Below are positions 15,519-23,242 of a stretch of DNA of 54,937 nt, piece after piece (the first letter of the stretch is position 1; the number at the start of each line of letters is the position of its first letter). Location: the NCBI GenBank assembly GCA_964457755.1, contig CAYWGC010000020.1:1-54937 (forward strand). The letters are read 5' to 3'. The position numbers and the translations under genes were made by a program. Below the pieces are notes generated by a model, which saw only the letters and a program-made list of their open reading frames with translations, was not told the origin of the DNA and did not search any database. Source of the DNA: Tharpella sp964457755 (GTDB lineage Bacteria; Desulfobacterota; Anaeroferrophillalia; Anaeroferrophillales; Tharpellaceae).

Positions 15519-18008
15519 ATGAACGCTGATTACAACCCCCGTGCTATAGAAAAAAAATGGCAGGCCCGCTGGCTTGAAGAGAAAACCTTTGCTACGGGTC
15601 AAGGTGGTGAGAAATATTATCTTTTAGAGATGTTTCCCTATCCTTCCGGAAAGATCCATATGGGACATGTGCGCAACTATTCAATTGGCGATGTTGTGGC
15701 CCGCTATCAGCGTATGCTGGGGCGCGACGTCCTGCATCCCATGGGCTGGGACGCCTTCGGTATGCCGGCTGAAAATGCGGCGATTGCCAACAAGGTGCAT
15801 CCGGCGGCCTGGACGAGCCGTAACATTGATGAGATGCGGACTCAGTTACAGAGTATGGGGTTTAGCTATGACTGGGATCGTGAACTGGCGACCTGTGACC
15901 CTTCATACTATCGTTGGGAACAGCTCTTTTTTACGCAGATGCTGGAAAAGGGACTCGTCTATAAGAAAAAATCAAAGGTTAACTGGTGTGAAGATTGCCA
16001 GACCGTGTTGGCCAATGAACAGGTTGAGAACGGCTGCTGCTGGCGTTGCGGCAAAGAGACTGAAGATAAAGATTTAAGCCAGTGGTTCTTTAAGATAACT
16101 GATTATGCTGAAGAGCTTTTAACCGGCTGTGATGATCTGCAGGGGGGCTGGCCGGAACGGGTCATCACCATGCAGAAAAACTGGATCGGTAAGAGCGTCG
16201 GGGCTGAGATCGATTTTGCGGTGGCCGATCGGGATTGCAAGATTTCTGTTTTTACGACCCGCCAGGATACCCTTTTTGGTGCCACATTTATGAGCCTGGC
16301 ACCCGATCACCCTTTGGCGACGGAGTTGGCTCAAGGGACCGGCCAGGAAACGGCGGTTGCCGCTTTTATCGAAAAAATGCGACTCCAGGAAGTGCCCAGT
16401 GACCGGGATGGCTCTACATTGGAGAAAGAGGGCGTCTTTACCGGGAGCTACAGCTTAAATCCCTTGACCGGTTGCAAGATGCCGATCTATCTCGCTAATT
16501 TTGTGCTTTCCGGTTACGGAACTGGGGCCGTAATGGCGGTTCCGGCCCATGATCAGCGAGATTTTGAATTTGCCCGGATGTATGATCTGCCGATTGTTGT
16601 GGTTATTCAGCCTGATGGTGAACTGCTTGATTCGAATAAAATGAGCGAAGCCTATACTGGGGTCGGCCGTCTGGTTAATTCTGGTGAATTTAACGGCTGT
16701 GAAAATGTTAAGGTACTGGATCTGATAGCCGTTCATCTGACCGAAAAAAAGATCGGCAAAAAAGCCATAACCTATCGTCTGCGTGACTGGGGAGTTTCCC
16801 GGCAGCGCTATTGGGGGACGCCGATTCCGGTGATCTATTGTGATGCCTGCGGCATTGTGCCGGTTCCGGAAAAAGATCTGCCGGTGCGTCTGCCCGAAGA
16901 TGTTGAACTCGGTGGCAGCGGCGGTTCGCCTTTGGCCAAGGTTGAGAGTTTTGTCAATACGGTCTGTCCGCGCTGCGGGATTCCGGCCAAGCGGGAAACC
17001 GATACCATGGATACCTTTGTTGAATCATCCTGGTACTATATGCGTTATGCTTGCGCCAGCTATGATAAAGGCCCTCTCGAGAAGGCCGCTGTCGATCACT
17101 GGCTGCCGGTTGATCACTATATCGGCGGCATTGAGCACGCCATTTTACATCTTCTCTATTCCCGTTTTTTTACCAAGGTCTTAAGGGATCTTGGCTATAT
17201 TAATTTTTCCGAGCCCTTTACCCGCCTTTTGACCCAGGGAATGGTTATCAAAGATGGGGCCAAGATGTCAAAGTCAAAGGGCAACGTCGTCGATCCCAAT
17301 GCTTTGATCAAACGCTACGGGGCCGATACGGCCCGGATTTTCAGTCTTTTTGCTTCGCCTCCAGAACTCGATCTTGAGTGGAATGATCAGGGGGTCGAAG
17401 GGGGCTATCGTTTTCTCAATCGTCTCTGGCGTCTGATTCATGGCCTGCTGCCGGCTTTAAAAGAGGTTGAGCCTTTTGCCGGAACCATGGCCGAGGTGCC
17501 GCCGGCCTATAGTGCTCTACGCCGTAAAACGCACCAGACGATTGCCCGGGTCCGCACTGATATTGAAGACCGTATGCATTTTAATACGGCAATCAGTGCA
17601 GTTATGGAGCTCGTTAATGAACTGAAAAACTATGATCTTGAAGCGGCCCAGGCCGATAAAACTCTGGCGGCTCTGTTGCGTGAGGCAGTTGAGACCGTGA
17701 TTTTGCTCTTATCCCCGATCGTGCCCCATATCTGTGAAGAGCTCTGGGAGGAGTTTGGTAACGATTGCGGGGTAAGCTATGTGCCGGTACCGGTTGCCGA
17801 TCCCGAATCGTTGGTTGAAGATATGGTAGTTGTCGTGGTCCAGATTAACGGCAAAGTTAGAGAACGTCTGCAGGTTGCTCTCGATATGGCTCAGGATGAG
17901 GTTCAGAAGCTGGCTTTAGCCAGCGAAAAGGTTCAGAAACATATTGGTGACAAAACCTTGCGTAAAGTTATTGTGGTGCCTAATAAATTGGTCAATATAG
18001 TTGTTTGA
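15519..18008 (+). CDS. leuS: Leucyl-tRNA synthetase
   Basis: A full-length (829 aa) class I synthetase that charges tRNA-Leu. The HIGH-type motif is in PYPSGKIHMGHVRNYS (41-56), the zinc-binding CEDCQTVLANEQV...CWRCG insertion follows near residue 160, the CP1 editing domain spans roughly 220-415 (GTGAVMAVPAHDQRDFEFA), and the KMSKS loop is AKMSKSKGN near residue 585. The C-terminal domain ends in VVVVPNKL-type sequence. The frame is open from 15468, but the upstream part is repeat DNA; the ATG at 15519 after GGAAAAAAG is the start. It heads a leuS-lptE-holA-HD unit, a common order in Desulfobacterota. Confidence 0.98.
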   Translation: MNADYNPRAIEKKWQARWLEEKTFATGQGGEKYYLLEMFPYPSGKIHMGHVRNYSIGDVVARYQRMLGRDVLHPMGWDAFGMPAENAAIANKVHPAAWTSRNIDEMRTQLQSMGFSYDWDRELATCDPSYYRWEQLFFTQMLEKGLVYKKKSKVNWCEDCQTVLANEQVENGCCWRCGKETEDKDLSQWFFKITDYAEELLTGCDDLQGGWPERVITMQKNWIGKSVGAEIDFAVADRDCKISVFTTRQDTLFGATFMSLAPDHPLATELAQGTGQETAVAAFIEKMRLQEVPSDRDGSTLEKEGVFTGSYSLNPLTGCKMPIYLANFVLSGYGTGAVMAVPAHDQRDFEFARMYDLPIVVVIQPDGELLDSNKMSEAYTGVGRLVNSGEFNGCENVKVLDLIAVHLTEKKIGKKAITYRLRDWGVSRQRYWGTPIPVIYCDACGIVPVPEKDLPVRLPEDVELGGSGGSPLAKVESFVNTVCPRCGIPAKRETDTMDTFVESSWYYMRYACASYDKGPLEKAAVDHWLPVDHYIGGIEHAILHLLYSRFFTKVLRDLGYINFSEPFTRLLTQGMVIKDGAKMSKSKGNVVDPNALIKRYGADTARIFSLFASPPELDLEWNDQGVEGGYRFLNRLWRLIHGLLPALKEVEPFAGTMAEVPPAYSALRRKTHQTIARVRTDIEDRMHFNTAISAVMELVNELKNYDLEAAQADKTLAALLREAVETVILLLSPIVPHICEELWEEFGNDCGVSYVPVPVADPESLVEDMVVVVVQINGKVRERLQVALDMAQDEVQKLALASEKVQKHIGDKTLRKVIVVPNKLVNIVV

Positions 18009-18019
18009 TAACAGATACA

Positions 18020-18072
18020 GTTCAAAGTTCAACGTTTAAAGTTCAGAGTTGAACCCTGAACTGGTGAACTGA
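18020..18072. repeat. Heptad (GTTCAAA-type) array with inverted arm between leuS and lptE
   Basis: Five in-phase heptads, GTTCAAA, GTTCAAC, GTTTAAA, GTTCAGA and GTTGAAC, run from 18020 to 18054. They are followed by the complementary CCTGAACTGGTGAACTG, so the RNA can fold back. The array fills the short leuS-lptE gap. Confidence 0.85.
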
Positions 18073-18091
18073 ATTTACAGGAGAGTGCTTG

Positions 18092-18619
18092 ATGCCTGTC
18101 AGGCAGAAAAAATATTTTCCATTTTTCATTATACTGCTTTCTCTATTTCTCATCAGTAGTTGCGGCTACCGTTTGCGGGGCACCGGGCAGTTGCGCGCCG
18201 ATTTGAAAAAGGTCGCTATCCTGCCTTTTGTCAATAAAACCTTTGAAAGCCGGGTTGAGAACGATCTCTGTGATGCTCTGGTTGGTGAATTTGCCAGGAG
18301 CAAAAATCTGCAGGTGGTGACGGCCGCCGAGGCCGATCTCATAATTACGGGGACGATCTCAGCCATTGACAGTTATGCGATCTCCTACTCCCCCGATGAT
18401 AAAACCTACGAATATCGGGTCATGATGACGATTGATGTTGAGGTGACTGAAACTCGCAGCAAACAGATCTTCTGGCGGCGTTCTGCCCTGCAGGAGGTTG
18501 AAGAGTATAAGGCTGTTGATGAACCCCTCACGATTGACCGCCGCAAACAGGCCGCTTTAAAGCGGGCCAGTCAAGTTCTGGCGGAGAATATACACGATGG
18601 TCTCTTCACCAATTTCTGA
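18092..18619 (+). CDS. lptE: LPS-assembly lipoprotein LptE
   Basis: A 175-aa outer membrane lipoprotein that plugs LptD during LPS insertion. The signal (MPVRQKKYFPFFIILLSLF) ends in lipobox LISSC followed by GYRLRG, the GYxLRG start typical of mature LptE. The rest has the small alpha/beta fold with VAILPFVNKTFESRVENDL. The ATG at 18092 follows AGGAGAGTGCTTG; the TTG one codon earlier is less likely. Its position between leuS and holA is conserved in Gram-negative bacteria and strengthens a call that sequence alone would leave weaker. The stop codon overlaps the edge of a dispersed repeat. Confidence 0.92.
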   Translation: MPVRQKKYFPFFIILLSLFLISSCGYRLRGTGQLRADLKKVAILPFVNKTFESRVENDLCDALVGEFARSKNLQVVTAAEADLIITGTISAIDSYAISYSPDDKTYEYRVMMTIDVEVTETRSKQIFWRRSALQEVEEYKAVDEPLTIDRRKQAALKRASQVLAENIHDGLFTNF

Positions 18620-18778
18620 TGGTTTTGTAAAAAAGCCCACTGCGCTGTGAGCGCCAGCGAGGAAGTACTCTTGGGGTGCTTTGTTCCTCTTCAACTTTCG
18701 TCACTGCGGCGTACTTTATGTACGCCTCATTCCTCAAGTTTCGAGCGCCTCGCATCTGAGCTTTTTTACTGCGCCATC
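18618..18778. repeat. Dispersed palindromic element, family A, copy 2 (inverted)
   Basis: Bounded by GATGGT (18618-18623) and GCCATC (18773-18778), with TAAAAAAG/CTTTTTTA inner arms. Its reverse complement matches copy 1 over most of its length (TGAGGAATGAGGCGTAC, GCAGTGACGAA). An extra stretch of about 35 bp near 18650-18683 (AGCGAGGAAGTACTCTTGG) is absent from copy 1 and resembles the sequence at 30740-30770. The left end overlaps the last two bases of the lptE stop. Confidence 0.85.
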
Positions 18779-18831
18779 CCGATAATGATTTTTTCCGGAT
18801 CAGCCAATTTATTTTGCCGTTTTGGCGGGTT

Positions 18832-19833
18832 ATGTTGAAGTCTTTAGAAAAGGCTATTTATGCAGCGGACGACAGTAAGGCTCCGTTTGCTTGTTGCCTG
18901 CTTCATGGTGAAGAACGTTATCCTCATAGTTTTTTAAGCCGGGGCCTGGCCTGGCTGGTTGAGCGCGGTCATACCCTGGAAGTTTATGATTGTGCGCAGA
19001 CCAGCCTGAATGATTTTTTGGCTACCGCCACGGCCCCTTCTCTTTTTTCAAGGCAGAAAATAATTCATCTCTTAAATCTTGATAGTTATCAAAAAACTGA
19101 TCTTGAAAAACTGTTGAAGTGGATCGAAACCCTGCCCGAATCCGACTCTGTTACTTACCTTTTTTTAAGCTCTTTCAAATTGGACGGTCGTTCTATTCTG
19201 GTCTCTCGTTTAAAGAAAAAATATATTACCGTAAAAAGTGAAAAAATGCGGCCCGCTGATGTCGTTCAGCATCTGCTCAAAAGAGCCGGGAAGGCTGGAG
19301 TTGCAGCCGATCGGAGGGTGCTGGAGGCGCTGGTTCATCTGCATGAAGCTAACCTGCCACTGTTGGAGCAGGAGTTGGAGAAGATGATCCTCTATGTCGG
19401 TGTCAGCGGTAAAATCGACCAAACCGTGGTTGATCTTCTAGGGGTCGATGGTGGCGGAGGTAATATTTTTGCTTTTGGTGATGCTGTTTGTGAGGGGCGG
19501 GTGGTGCCCGCGCTGACCATTCTTGATGCCCTGCAGCGGGCTCGGACTGAGGCTTTGCTGATCGTGGCAATGGTGGCCCGGCAATATCGTTTGTTGAGTC
19601 GGGCTACGGCGCCGGAATATCGCGGAGTGGCTTCATCCGCTCTCGCCTCAGCCTTAAAAGTGCCGCCATTTGTCGCCAAAAAACTTGCTGTTCAAGCAAA
19701 AAAACTGCGTCCCGAGGCCTGCGCTTCTGCCTTTGCCGTTTTACGGGATGCCGATCTTGCTATTAAAACCTCAAAATTGCCAAAATCGATAATTTTAGAA
19801 CGTATGGTTCTAAAATTGGCCGCACTGAGATAA
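18832..19833 (+). CDS. holA: DNA polymerase III subunit delta
   Basis: The 333-aa protein is the delta subunit of the clamp loader, which opens the beta clamp. Family features are the N-terminal LLHGEERYPHSFL segment, FSRQKIIHLLNLDSYQKTDLEKLL, and the C-terminal helical collar domain with ALLIVAMVARQYRLL and SKLPKSIILERMVLKLA. The start is the ATG at 18832 (MLKSLEKAI); the frame is open a little further up but enters repeat sequence. It sits between lptE and an HD-domain gene as expected. An 11-bp perfect hairpin lies in its 3' coding end (19791-19817). Confidence 0.93.
   Translation: MLKSLEKAIYAADDSKAPFACCLLHGEERYPHSFLSRGLAWLVERGHTLEVYDCAQTSLNDFLATATAPSLFSRQKIIHLLNLDSYQKTDLEKLLKWIETLPESDSVTYLFLSSFKLDGRSILVSRLKKKYITVKSEKMRPADVVQHLLKRAGKAGVAADRRVLEALVHLHEANLPLLEQELEKMILYVGVSGKIDQTVVDLLGVDGGGGNIFAFGDAVCEGRVVPALTILDALQRARTEALLIVAMVARQYRLLSRATAPEYRGVASSALASALKVPPFVAKKLAVQAKKLRPEACASAFAVLRDADLAIKTSKLPKSIILERMVLKLAALR
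19791..19817. repeat. Perfect 11-bp inverted repeat inside the holA 3' end
   Basis: AATTTTAGAAC (19791-19801) and GTTCTAAAATT (19807-19817) are separated by five bases (GTATG). The arms lie in coding sequence for ILERMVLKL. A related CTAAAATTGG motif occurs in the hairpin at 20823-20853. Confidence 0.8.
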
Positions 19834-19840
19834 TGCTTTT

Positions 19841-20398
19841 ATGAATATCCCTGATTATAGTTGTTGTTGCGATCTTCTGGAAAAGTACGCAGTCCCTCAA
19901 CATATTATCGAGCACAGTCGTCAGGTGGCACTCATCAGTCTCTGTCTCGGGGAAGGCTTGGCGGCACAAGGGATCTATTTTGAGTGCGCACTTCTTTTAA
20001 GTGCCGGTTTGTTGCATGATATTGCTAAAATGGCTTCGATCGAGAATGGTCAGGATCATGCCGTTCTCGGAGCGGAATGGCTTGAGCTGGAAGGTTTTCC
20101 AGAGATTGCCGAAATTGTGCGTAATCATGTTCGGCTGGAAAACGATCTCGATGGCCCGCTCGTTGCAAAAGAGATTATTTACTATGCCGACAAACGGGTG
20201 CGTCATATTGAGATTGTTTCAGTTGGCGAGCGTTTGCTTGATCTGAGAAGTCGCTACGGAACTAATTCACCCTCTCTGACCCGTTTGGTAGATCTCGAGA
20301 AACTGACGCTGGCCGTCGAAGAGAAGATTTTTAAAAGCCTTGATTTTTGTCCTGAAGATGTTTTGCAACGCTGTCGTGGTAAAAACTTATTGACATAA
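19841..20398 (+). CDS. HD-domain phosphohydrolase
   Basis: A 185-aa single-domain HD protein. The metal ligands are seen as H in IIEHSRQVA (about residue 25), HD in LLHDIAKMA (about 60), H in QDHAVLGAEWL and the later VRNHV, D near YYADKRVRH. The pattern resembles the HDIG/YqeK-type hydrolases; YqeK cleaves Ap4A. It begins 8 bp after holA and ends the leuS operon, followed by a terminator. The exact nucleotide substrate is not known. Confidence 0.82.
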   Translation: MNIPDYSCCCDLLEKYAVPQHIIEHSRQVALISLCLGEGLAAQGIYFECALLLSAGLLHDIAKMASIENGQDHAVLGAEWLELEGFPEIAEIVRNHVRLENDLDGPLVAKEIIYYADKRVRHIEIVSVGERLLDLRSRYGTNSPSLTRLVDLEKLTLAVEEKIFKSLDFCPEDVLQRCRGKNLLT

Positions 20399-20451
20399 TC
20401 GGCTTGAGGCAATATATACCCCCTTCGGCCCCGCGACCCAGGCTTTAATCA

Positions 20452-20478
20452 AGACGCTAAACGTGCGTCTATTTTTTG
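20452..20478 (+). terminator. Rho-independent terminator after the leuS-lptE-holA-HD unit
   Basis: Stem AGACGC (20452-20457) / GCGTCT (20465-20470) with a 7-nt loop is followed by ATTTTTT. Confidence 0.75.
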
Positions 20479-20545
20479 CAAGTGTCTATAAAACCCCGCT
20501 AATGGGATATAAGTTTTTAATATTATTGAGAAAGAAGGGATTTAG

Positions 20546-20737
20546 ATGGAAATCAAGGTAATCGACAATGATGTCGAAAAGGCGATTAAAATTCTTAAGA
20601 ACAAACTCAATAAATCGGGTCTGTTTCGCGAACTGAAAAAAAGACGGCACTATGAGAAACCGAGTGTGCGTAAGAAGAAGAAACATGCTGAAGCTTTAAA
20701 GCGTCAGGCCAAGAAAAGACGTTTTGGTATGCAATAA
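20546..20737 (+). CDS. rpsU: 30S ribosomal protein S21
   Basis: A 63-aa basic protein with the S21 pattern: VIDNDVEKAIKILKNKL, then FRELKKRRHYEKPSVRKKKK and a Lys/Arg-rich tail. S21 helps base-pairing of the mRNA ribosome site with 16S rRNA. GAAAGAAGGGATTTAG precedes the ATG. It is flanked by a terminator on each side, so it is probably transcribed alone. Confidence 0.97.
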   Translation: MEIKVIDNDVEKAIKILKNKLNKSGLFRELKKRRHYEKPSVRKKKKHAEALKRQAKKRRFGMQ

Positions 20738-20758
20738 GCGAGATTTTTTATAAAGCCA

Positions 20759-20797
20759 AAAAAGCCCCCTCAATGGACACCATTGAGGGGGCTTTTT
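20759..20797. terminator. Strong bidirectional terminator between rpsU and panD
   Basis: An 18-bp perfect stem, AAAAAGCCCCCTCAATGG (20759-20776) and its complement at 20780-20797, with a 3-nt loop ACA. T/A tracts on both sides let it stop transcription from rpsU and from panD. Confidence 0.95.
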
Positions 20798-20822
20798 AGT
20801 TCAGGGCTTTTACGTATGCCTA

Positions 20823-20853
20823 CCTAAAATTGGTGGCTGTTCCCAATTTTAGG
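20823..20853. repeat. 11-bp inverted repeat downstream of panD
   Basis: CCTAAAATTGG (20823-20833) pairs perfectly with CCAATTTTAGG (20843-20853). Two further copies of AATTTTAG follow (to about 20875). It lies between the shared terminator and the panD stop. Confidence 0.8.
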
Positions 20854-20882
20854 GAATTTTAGTACAATTTTAGCAAGTTTCC

Positions 20883-21245
20883 TTATTTGACAGTTTGGTT
20901 GACGATCCGGTTGTTGCTGTCGACCAGAATATTTTTCGGGGAGAATTTTTTCGCTTCTTCCTCACTCATCATGACGTAAGCTGCAATGATGACCATATCG
21001 CCCTTACGGGCCATTCGTGCAGCCGCGCCATTGATGCAGATCTCACCATCGTCATAATCTCCTTCGATAACGTAAGTGGTAAAACGGGCCCCATTTGTCA
21101 GGTTGTAGACTTGGACTTGTTCGTAGGGCAGGATGCCGGAGGCCTCGAGCAGGGTTTTGTCAATTGTGATGCTGCCTTCATAGGATAAGTTGGCATCGGT
21201 AACCGTGGCTCTATGGAGTTTTCCTTTAAACATATTCAGTAGCAT
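20883..21245 (-). CDS. panD: Aspartate 1-decarboxylase proenzyme
   Basis: The 120-aa proenzyme makes beta-alanine from aspartate for pantothenate. It self-cleaves at G24-S25 (YEGSITID) to form the pyruvoyl group; numbering from the ATG at 21245 puts the site at the same position as in E. coli, which supports that start. HRATVTDANL, TTYVIEG and NGAAARMARKGD are conserved. AAGGAACTTAAAACC precedes the ATG. It is third in a panB-panC-panD order on this strand, separated from panC by a heptad hairpin. Confidence 0.97.
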   Translation of the reverse strand: MLLNMFKGKLHRATVTDANLSYEGSITIDKTLLEASGILPYEQVQVYNLTNGARFTTYVIEGDYDDGEICINGAAARMARKGDMVIIAAYVMMSEEEAKKFSPKNILVDSNNRIVNQTVK

Positions 21246-21264
21246 GGTTTTAAGTTCCTTAGGT

Positions 21265-21355
21265 GTTCAGTTCAGAGTTCAAAGTTCAAAGTTCAAAGTT
21301 CAAGGTTTCTGGTTTAGAGCTTAACTTTGAACTCTGAACCTTCAACCTTGAACTG
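21265..21355. repeat. Heptad array forming a long hairpin between panC and panD
   Basis: Five in-phase heptads (GTTCAGA, three GTTCAAA, GTTCAAG) occupy 21270-21304. After a short spacer the complementary run AACTTTGAACTCTGAACC and more follows at 21322-21353. The RNA can form an extended imperfect hairpin in the panC-panD intercistronic gap. Confidence 0.88.
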
Positions 21356-21358
21356 TTT

Positions 21359-22207
21359 TTATAGTTTAAGGTTGTCAATTAAGCGAGTACCGGCCAGGTG
21401 GACGGCGATCAGCAGTACCGCCGGAGCGGTTATCGGGCCATTGATTTCGGTCAGTTTGTCGGCGTCATAAAGCTTTATATATTCAATTTTAAAAGAGTTC
21501 TTTATACTTATATCAAGTTGTTCTTGAACCGCCTGGCAGAGTGTTTCGCTCTCTTTAAGGCCTTGTTTATAGAGGTTTTTGGCCTGGGTCAGGGCTGCGA
21601 AGATGCCGGCTGCTTCTTTGCGTTCCAGGCTGGGCAGATAAGCGTTACGGGAGCTCATGGCCAGGCCATCATTTTCGCGGACAATCGGGACGCCAATAAT
21701 TTCAATGGGAAAATTCAGGTCAGTGACCATGCGGCGTATGACGGCCAGTTGTTGAAAATCTTTTTCTCCGAAAAAAGCTGTATCCGGCAGGGTCAGATTA
21801 AAGAGTTTACTGACCACCGTCGTGACCCCTTGAAAGTGGGTTGGTCGTCCGGCGCCGCAAAGACATTTGGTGATTTTATTAACTTCCACCGAGGTCTGGA
21901 AAGATTCGGGGTAGAGTGCCTCTCGCGTTGGCGTGAAAACAACGTCAACCCCGACCGCCTGGCATTTGGCGAGATCTCCGGCAAGATCCTGGGGGTAGCG
22001 GTCAAGATCTTCGTTGGGGCCGAACTGGATCGGATTAATAAAGATCGAGACAATTACCAAGTCAGCTTTGCCCCGTGCCTGGCGCATCAGTTCGAGATGG
22101 CCATCGTGGAGATAACCCATAGTTGGTACCAGGGCGATACTTTTGCCAGCCTTGCGGCTTTCAAGGGCAAACCTCTGAATCTCTTTACTGCTCTCTATTT
22201 GTTGCAT
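21359..22207 (-). CDS. panC: Pantothenate synthetase
   Basis: A 282-aa enzyme that joins pantoate and beta-alanine using ATP. The HIGH-type nucleotide motif is PTMGYLHDGHLELM (28-41); KLFNLTLPDTAFFGEKDFQQL and MSSRNAYLP are the other family motifs. It starts 15 bp after panB stops. The ATG at 22207 has a poor ribosome site, so it may depend on translation of panB. Confidence 0.97.
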   Translation of the reverse strand: MQQIESSKEIQRFALESRKAGKSIALVPTMGYLHDGHLELMRQARGKADLVIVSIFINPIQFGPNEDLDRYPQDLAGDLAKCQAVGVDVVFTPTREALYPESFQTSVEVNKITKCLCGAGRPTHFQGVTTVVSKLFNLTLPDTAFFGEKDFQQLAVIRRMVTDLNFPIEIIGVPIVRENDGLAMSSRNAYLPSLERKEAAGIFAALTQAKNLYKQGLKESETLCQAVQEQLDISIKNSFKIEYIKLYDADKLTEINGPITAPAVLLIAVHLAGTRLIDNLKL

Positions 22208-22222
22208 AATAATAAACTGTAA

Positions 22223-23014
22223 TTAGCTGAATGAGTGTTCGGTTCCTGGAAAGGTGCCATCTTTTACTTCGCGACTGTAGTTTTCCAAGGCCTTTCGGGT
22301 TTCAGATCCCAAATCAGCGTACTGCTTGACAAATGATGGTCGAAAACGGTCAAAGAGGCTAAGCATGTCGTGGAGCACCAGAACCTGGCCGTCGCAGCCA
22401 GGACCGGCACCGATGCCGATAGTCGGAATTTCGATGGACTGGCTGATTTCAGTCGCGATGTCGGTCGGGACACACTCTATGACTACCGCAAAAGCTCCGG
22501 CCTCTGCTACGGCCCGGGCATCTTTGAGAAGGCGATCTTTTTCTCGTTGGACGCGAAAACCGCCCAGCTGGTTGACTGCTTGCGGGGTCAGGCCGATATG
22601 GGCGCAGACCGGAATCCCGATATCAACTAAAGCTTTAATGGTTTCCTGCATGGTGATTCCGCCTTCAAGTTTGACGGCGCTGGCGCCAGTCTCTTTCATG
22701 ATGCGCCCAGCCTGAAATTTCGCATCAGCGATGCTCACCTGATAGCTCATGAAGGGGAGATCAATGATCACCAAAGCGTGCTCAGTGCCGCGCACGACGG
22801 CCCGGCCATGATAGATCATCTCATCAACAGTTACCGGCAGGGTATCTTTATGGCCGGCGACGACAACCCCGACAGAATCTCCGACCAGAATAGTGTCGAT
22901 CTGGCTTTGATCCAGGAGGCGGGCGAAAGGGTAGTCGTAACCGGTGACCATTGTGATCTTTTCACCTTTTCTTTTCATCTCGATCAGGCTGGTGGTGCTG
23001 ATGGGTTTGGTCAT
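22223..23014 (-). CDS. panB: 3-methyl-2-oxobutanoate hydroxymethyltransferase
   Basis: A 263-aa TIM-barrel enzyme that makes ketopantoate from alpha-ketoisovalerate and methylene-THF. Conserved pieces are TMVTGYDYPFARLLDQ, ILVGDSVGVVVAGH with metal-binding Asp, KLEGG and GIGAGPGCDGQVLVLHDMLS. The frame extends to 23062, but the ATG at 23014 (MTKPISTTSLIEMK) has AAAGGAAACAAATTC in front and fits the family. A terminator ends about 30 nt upstream of the start, preceded by a structured leader. Confidence 0.97.
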   Translation of the reverse strand: MTKPISTTSLIEMKRKGEKITMVTGYDYPFARLLDQSQIDTILVGDSVGVVVAGHKDTLPVTVDEMIYHGRAVVRGTEHALVIIDLPFMSYQVSIADAKFQAGRIMKETGASAVKLEGGITMQETIKALVDIGIPVCAHIGLTPQAVNQLGGFRVQREKDRLLKDARAVAEAGAFAVVIECVPTDIATEISQSIEIPTIGIGAGPGCDGQVLVLHDMLSLFDRFRPSFVKQYADLGSETRKALENYSREVKDGTFPGTEHSFS

Positions 23015-23198
23015 GAATTTGTTTCCTTTTGCAATTGAAAATAAAAAAGCCCGCTTCTGCAAAGAAAGGCGGGCTTTTAACAGCTACAAATTGGCTGGGC
23101 CAACCCTTAAGAGCTGTAATAAAAAACAAGTCCGGCCGTCTCAGTCTTCGCTTCTTGGAAGATCCAAGCGGTGTCGAGCTTCAGTTATCTTAAAACTC
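23015..23198 (-). promoter_or_regulatory. Structured 5' leader of panBCD with attenuator-like terminator
   Basis: A minus-strand -10 box TATAAT lies at 23210-23205, just past the upstream gene. The predicted leader of about 184 nt can fold into hairpins: GTCGAG/CTCGAC (arms 23201-23196 and 23178-23173), a CGCTTGGATCTTCCAAGAAGCG hairpin (23170-23149), and ACAGCT/AGCTGT (23117-23112 and 23085-23080) enclosing TTGGC/GCCAA. These precede an intrinsic terminator placed right before the panB ribosome site. Known pan-motif RNAs sit before pan genes, including in deltaproteobacteria; whether this one fits that consensus I could not check. Confidence 0.5.
23043..23078 (-). terminator. Rho-independent terminator just upstream of panB
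   Basis: Stem AAAAGCCCGC/GCGGGCTTTT (arms 23078-23069 and 23054-23045 on the minus strand) is followed on that strand by a run of six T. It leaves about 30 nt before the panB ATG, too little for a separate promoter downstream. Confidence 0.85.
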
Positions 23199-23242
23199 GA
23201 CGGGATTATATGTAGAGGGTTGTAATCTTAAATAAGTTCCAG

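Noticed and set aside
18647..18838. 63-codon frame between lptE and holA
   Set aside because: It consists of repeat element sequence.
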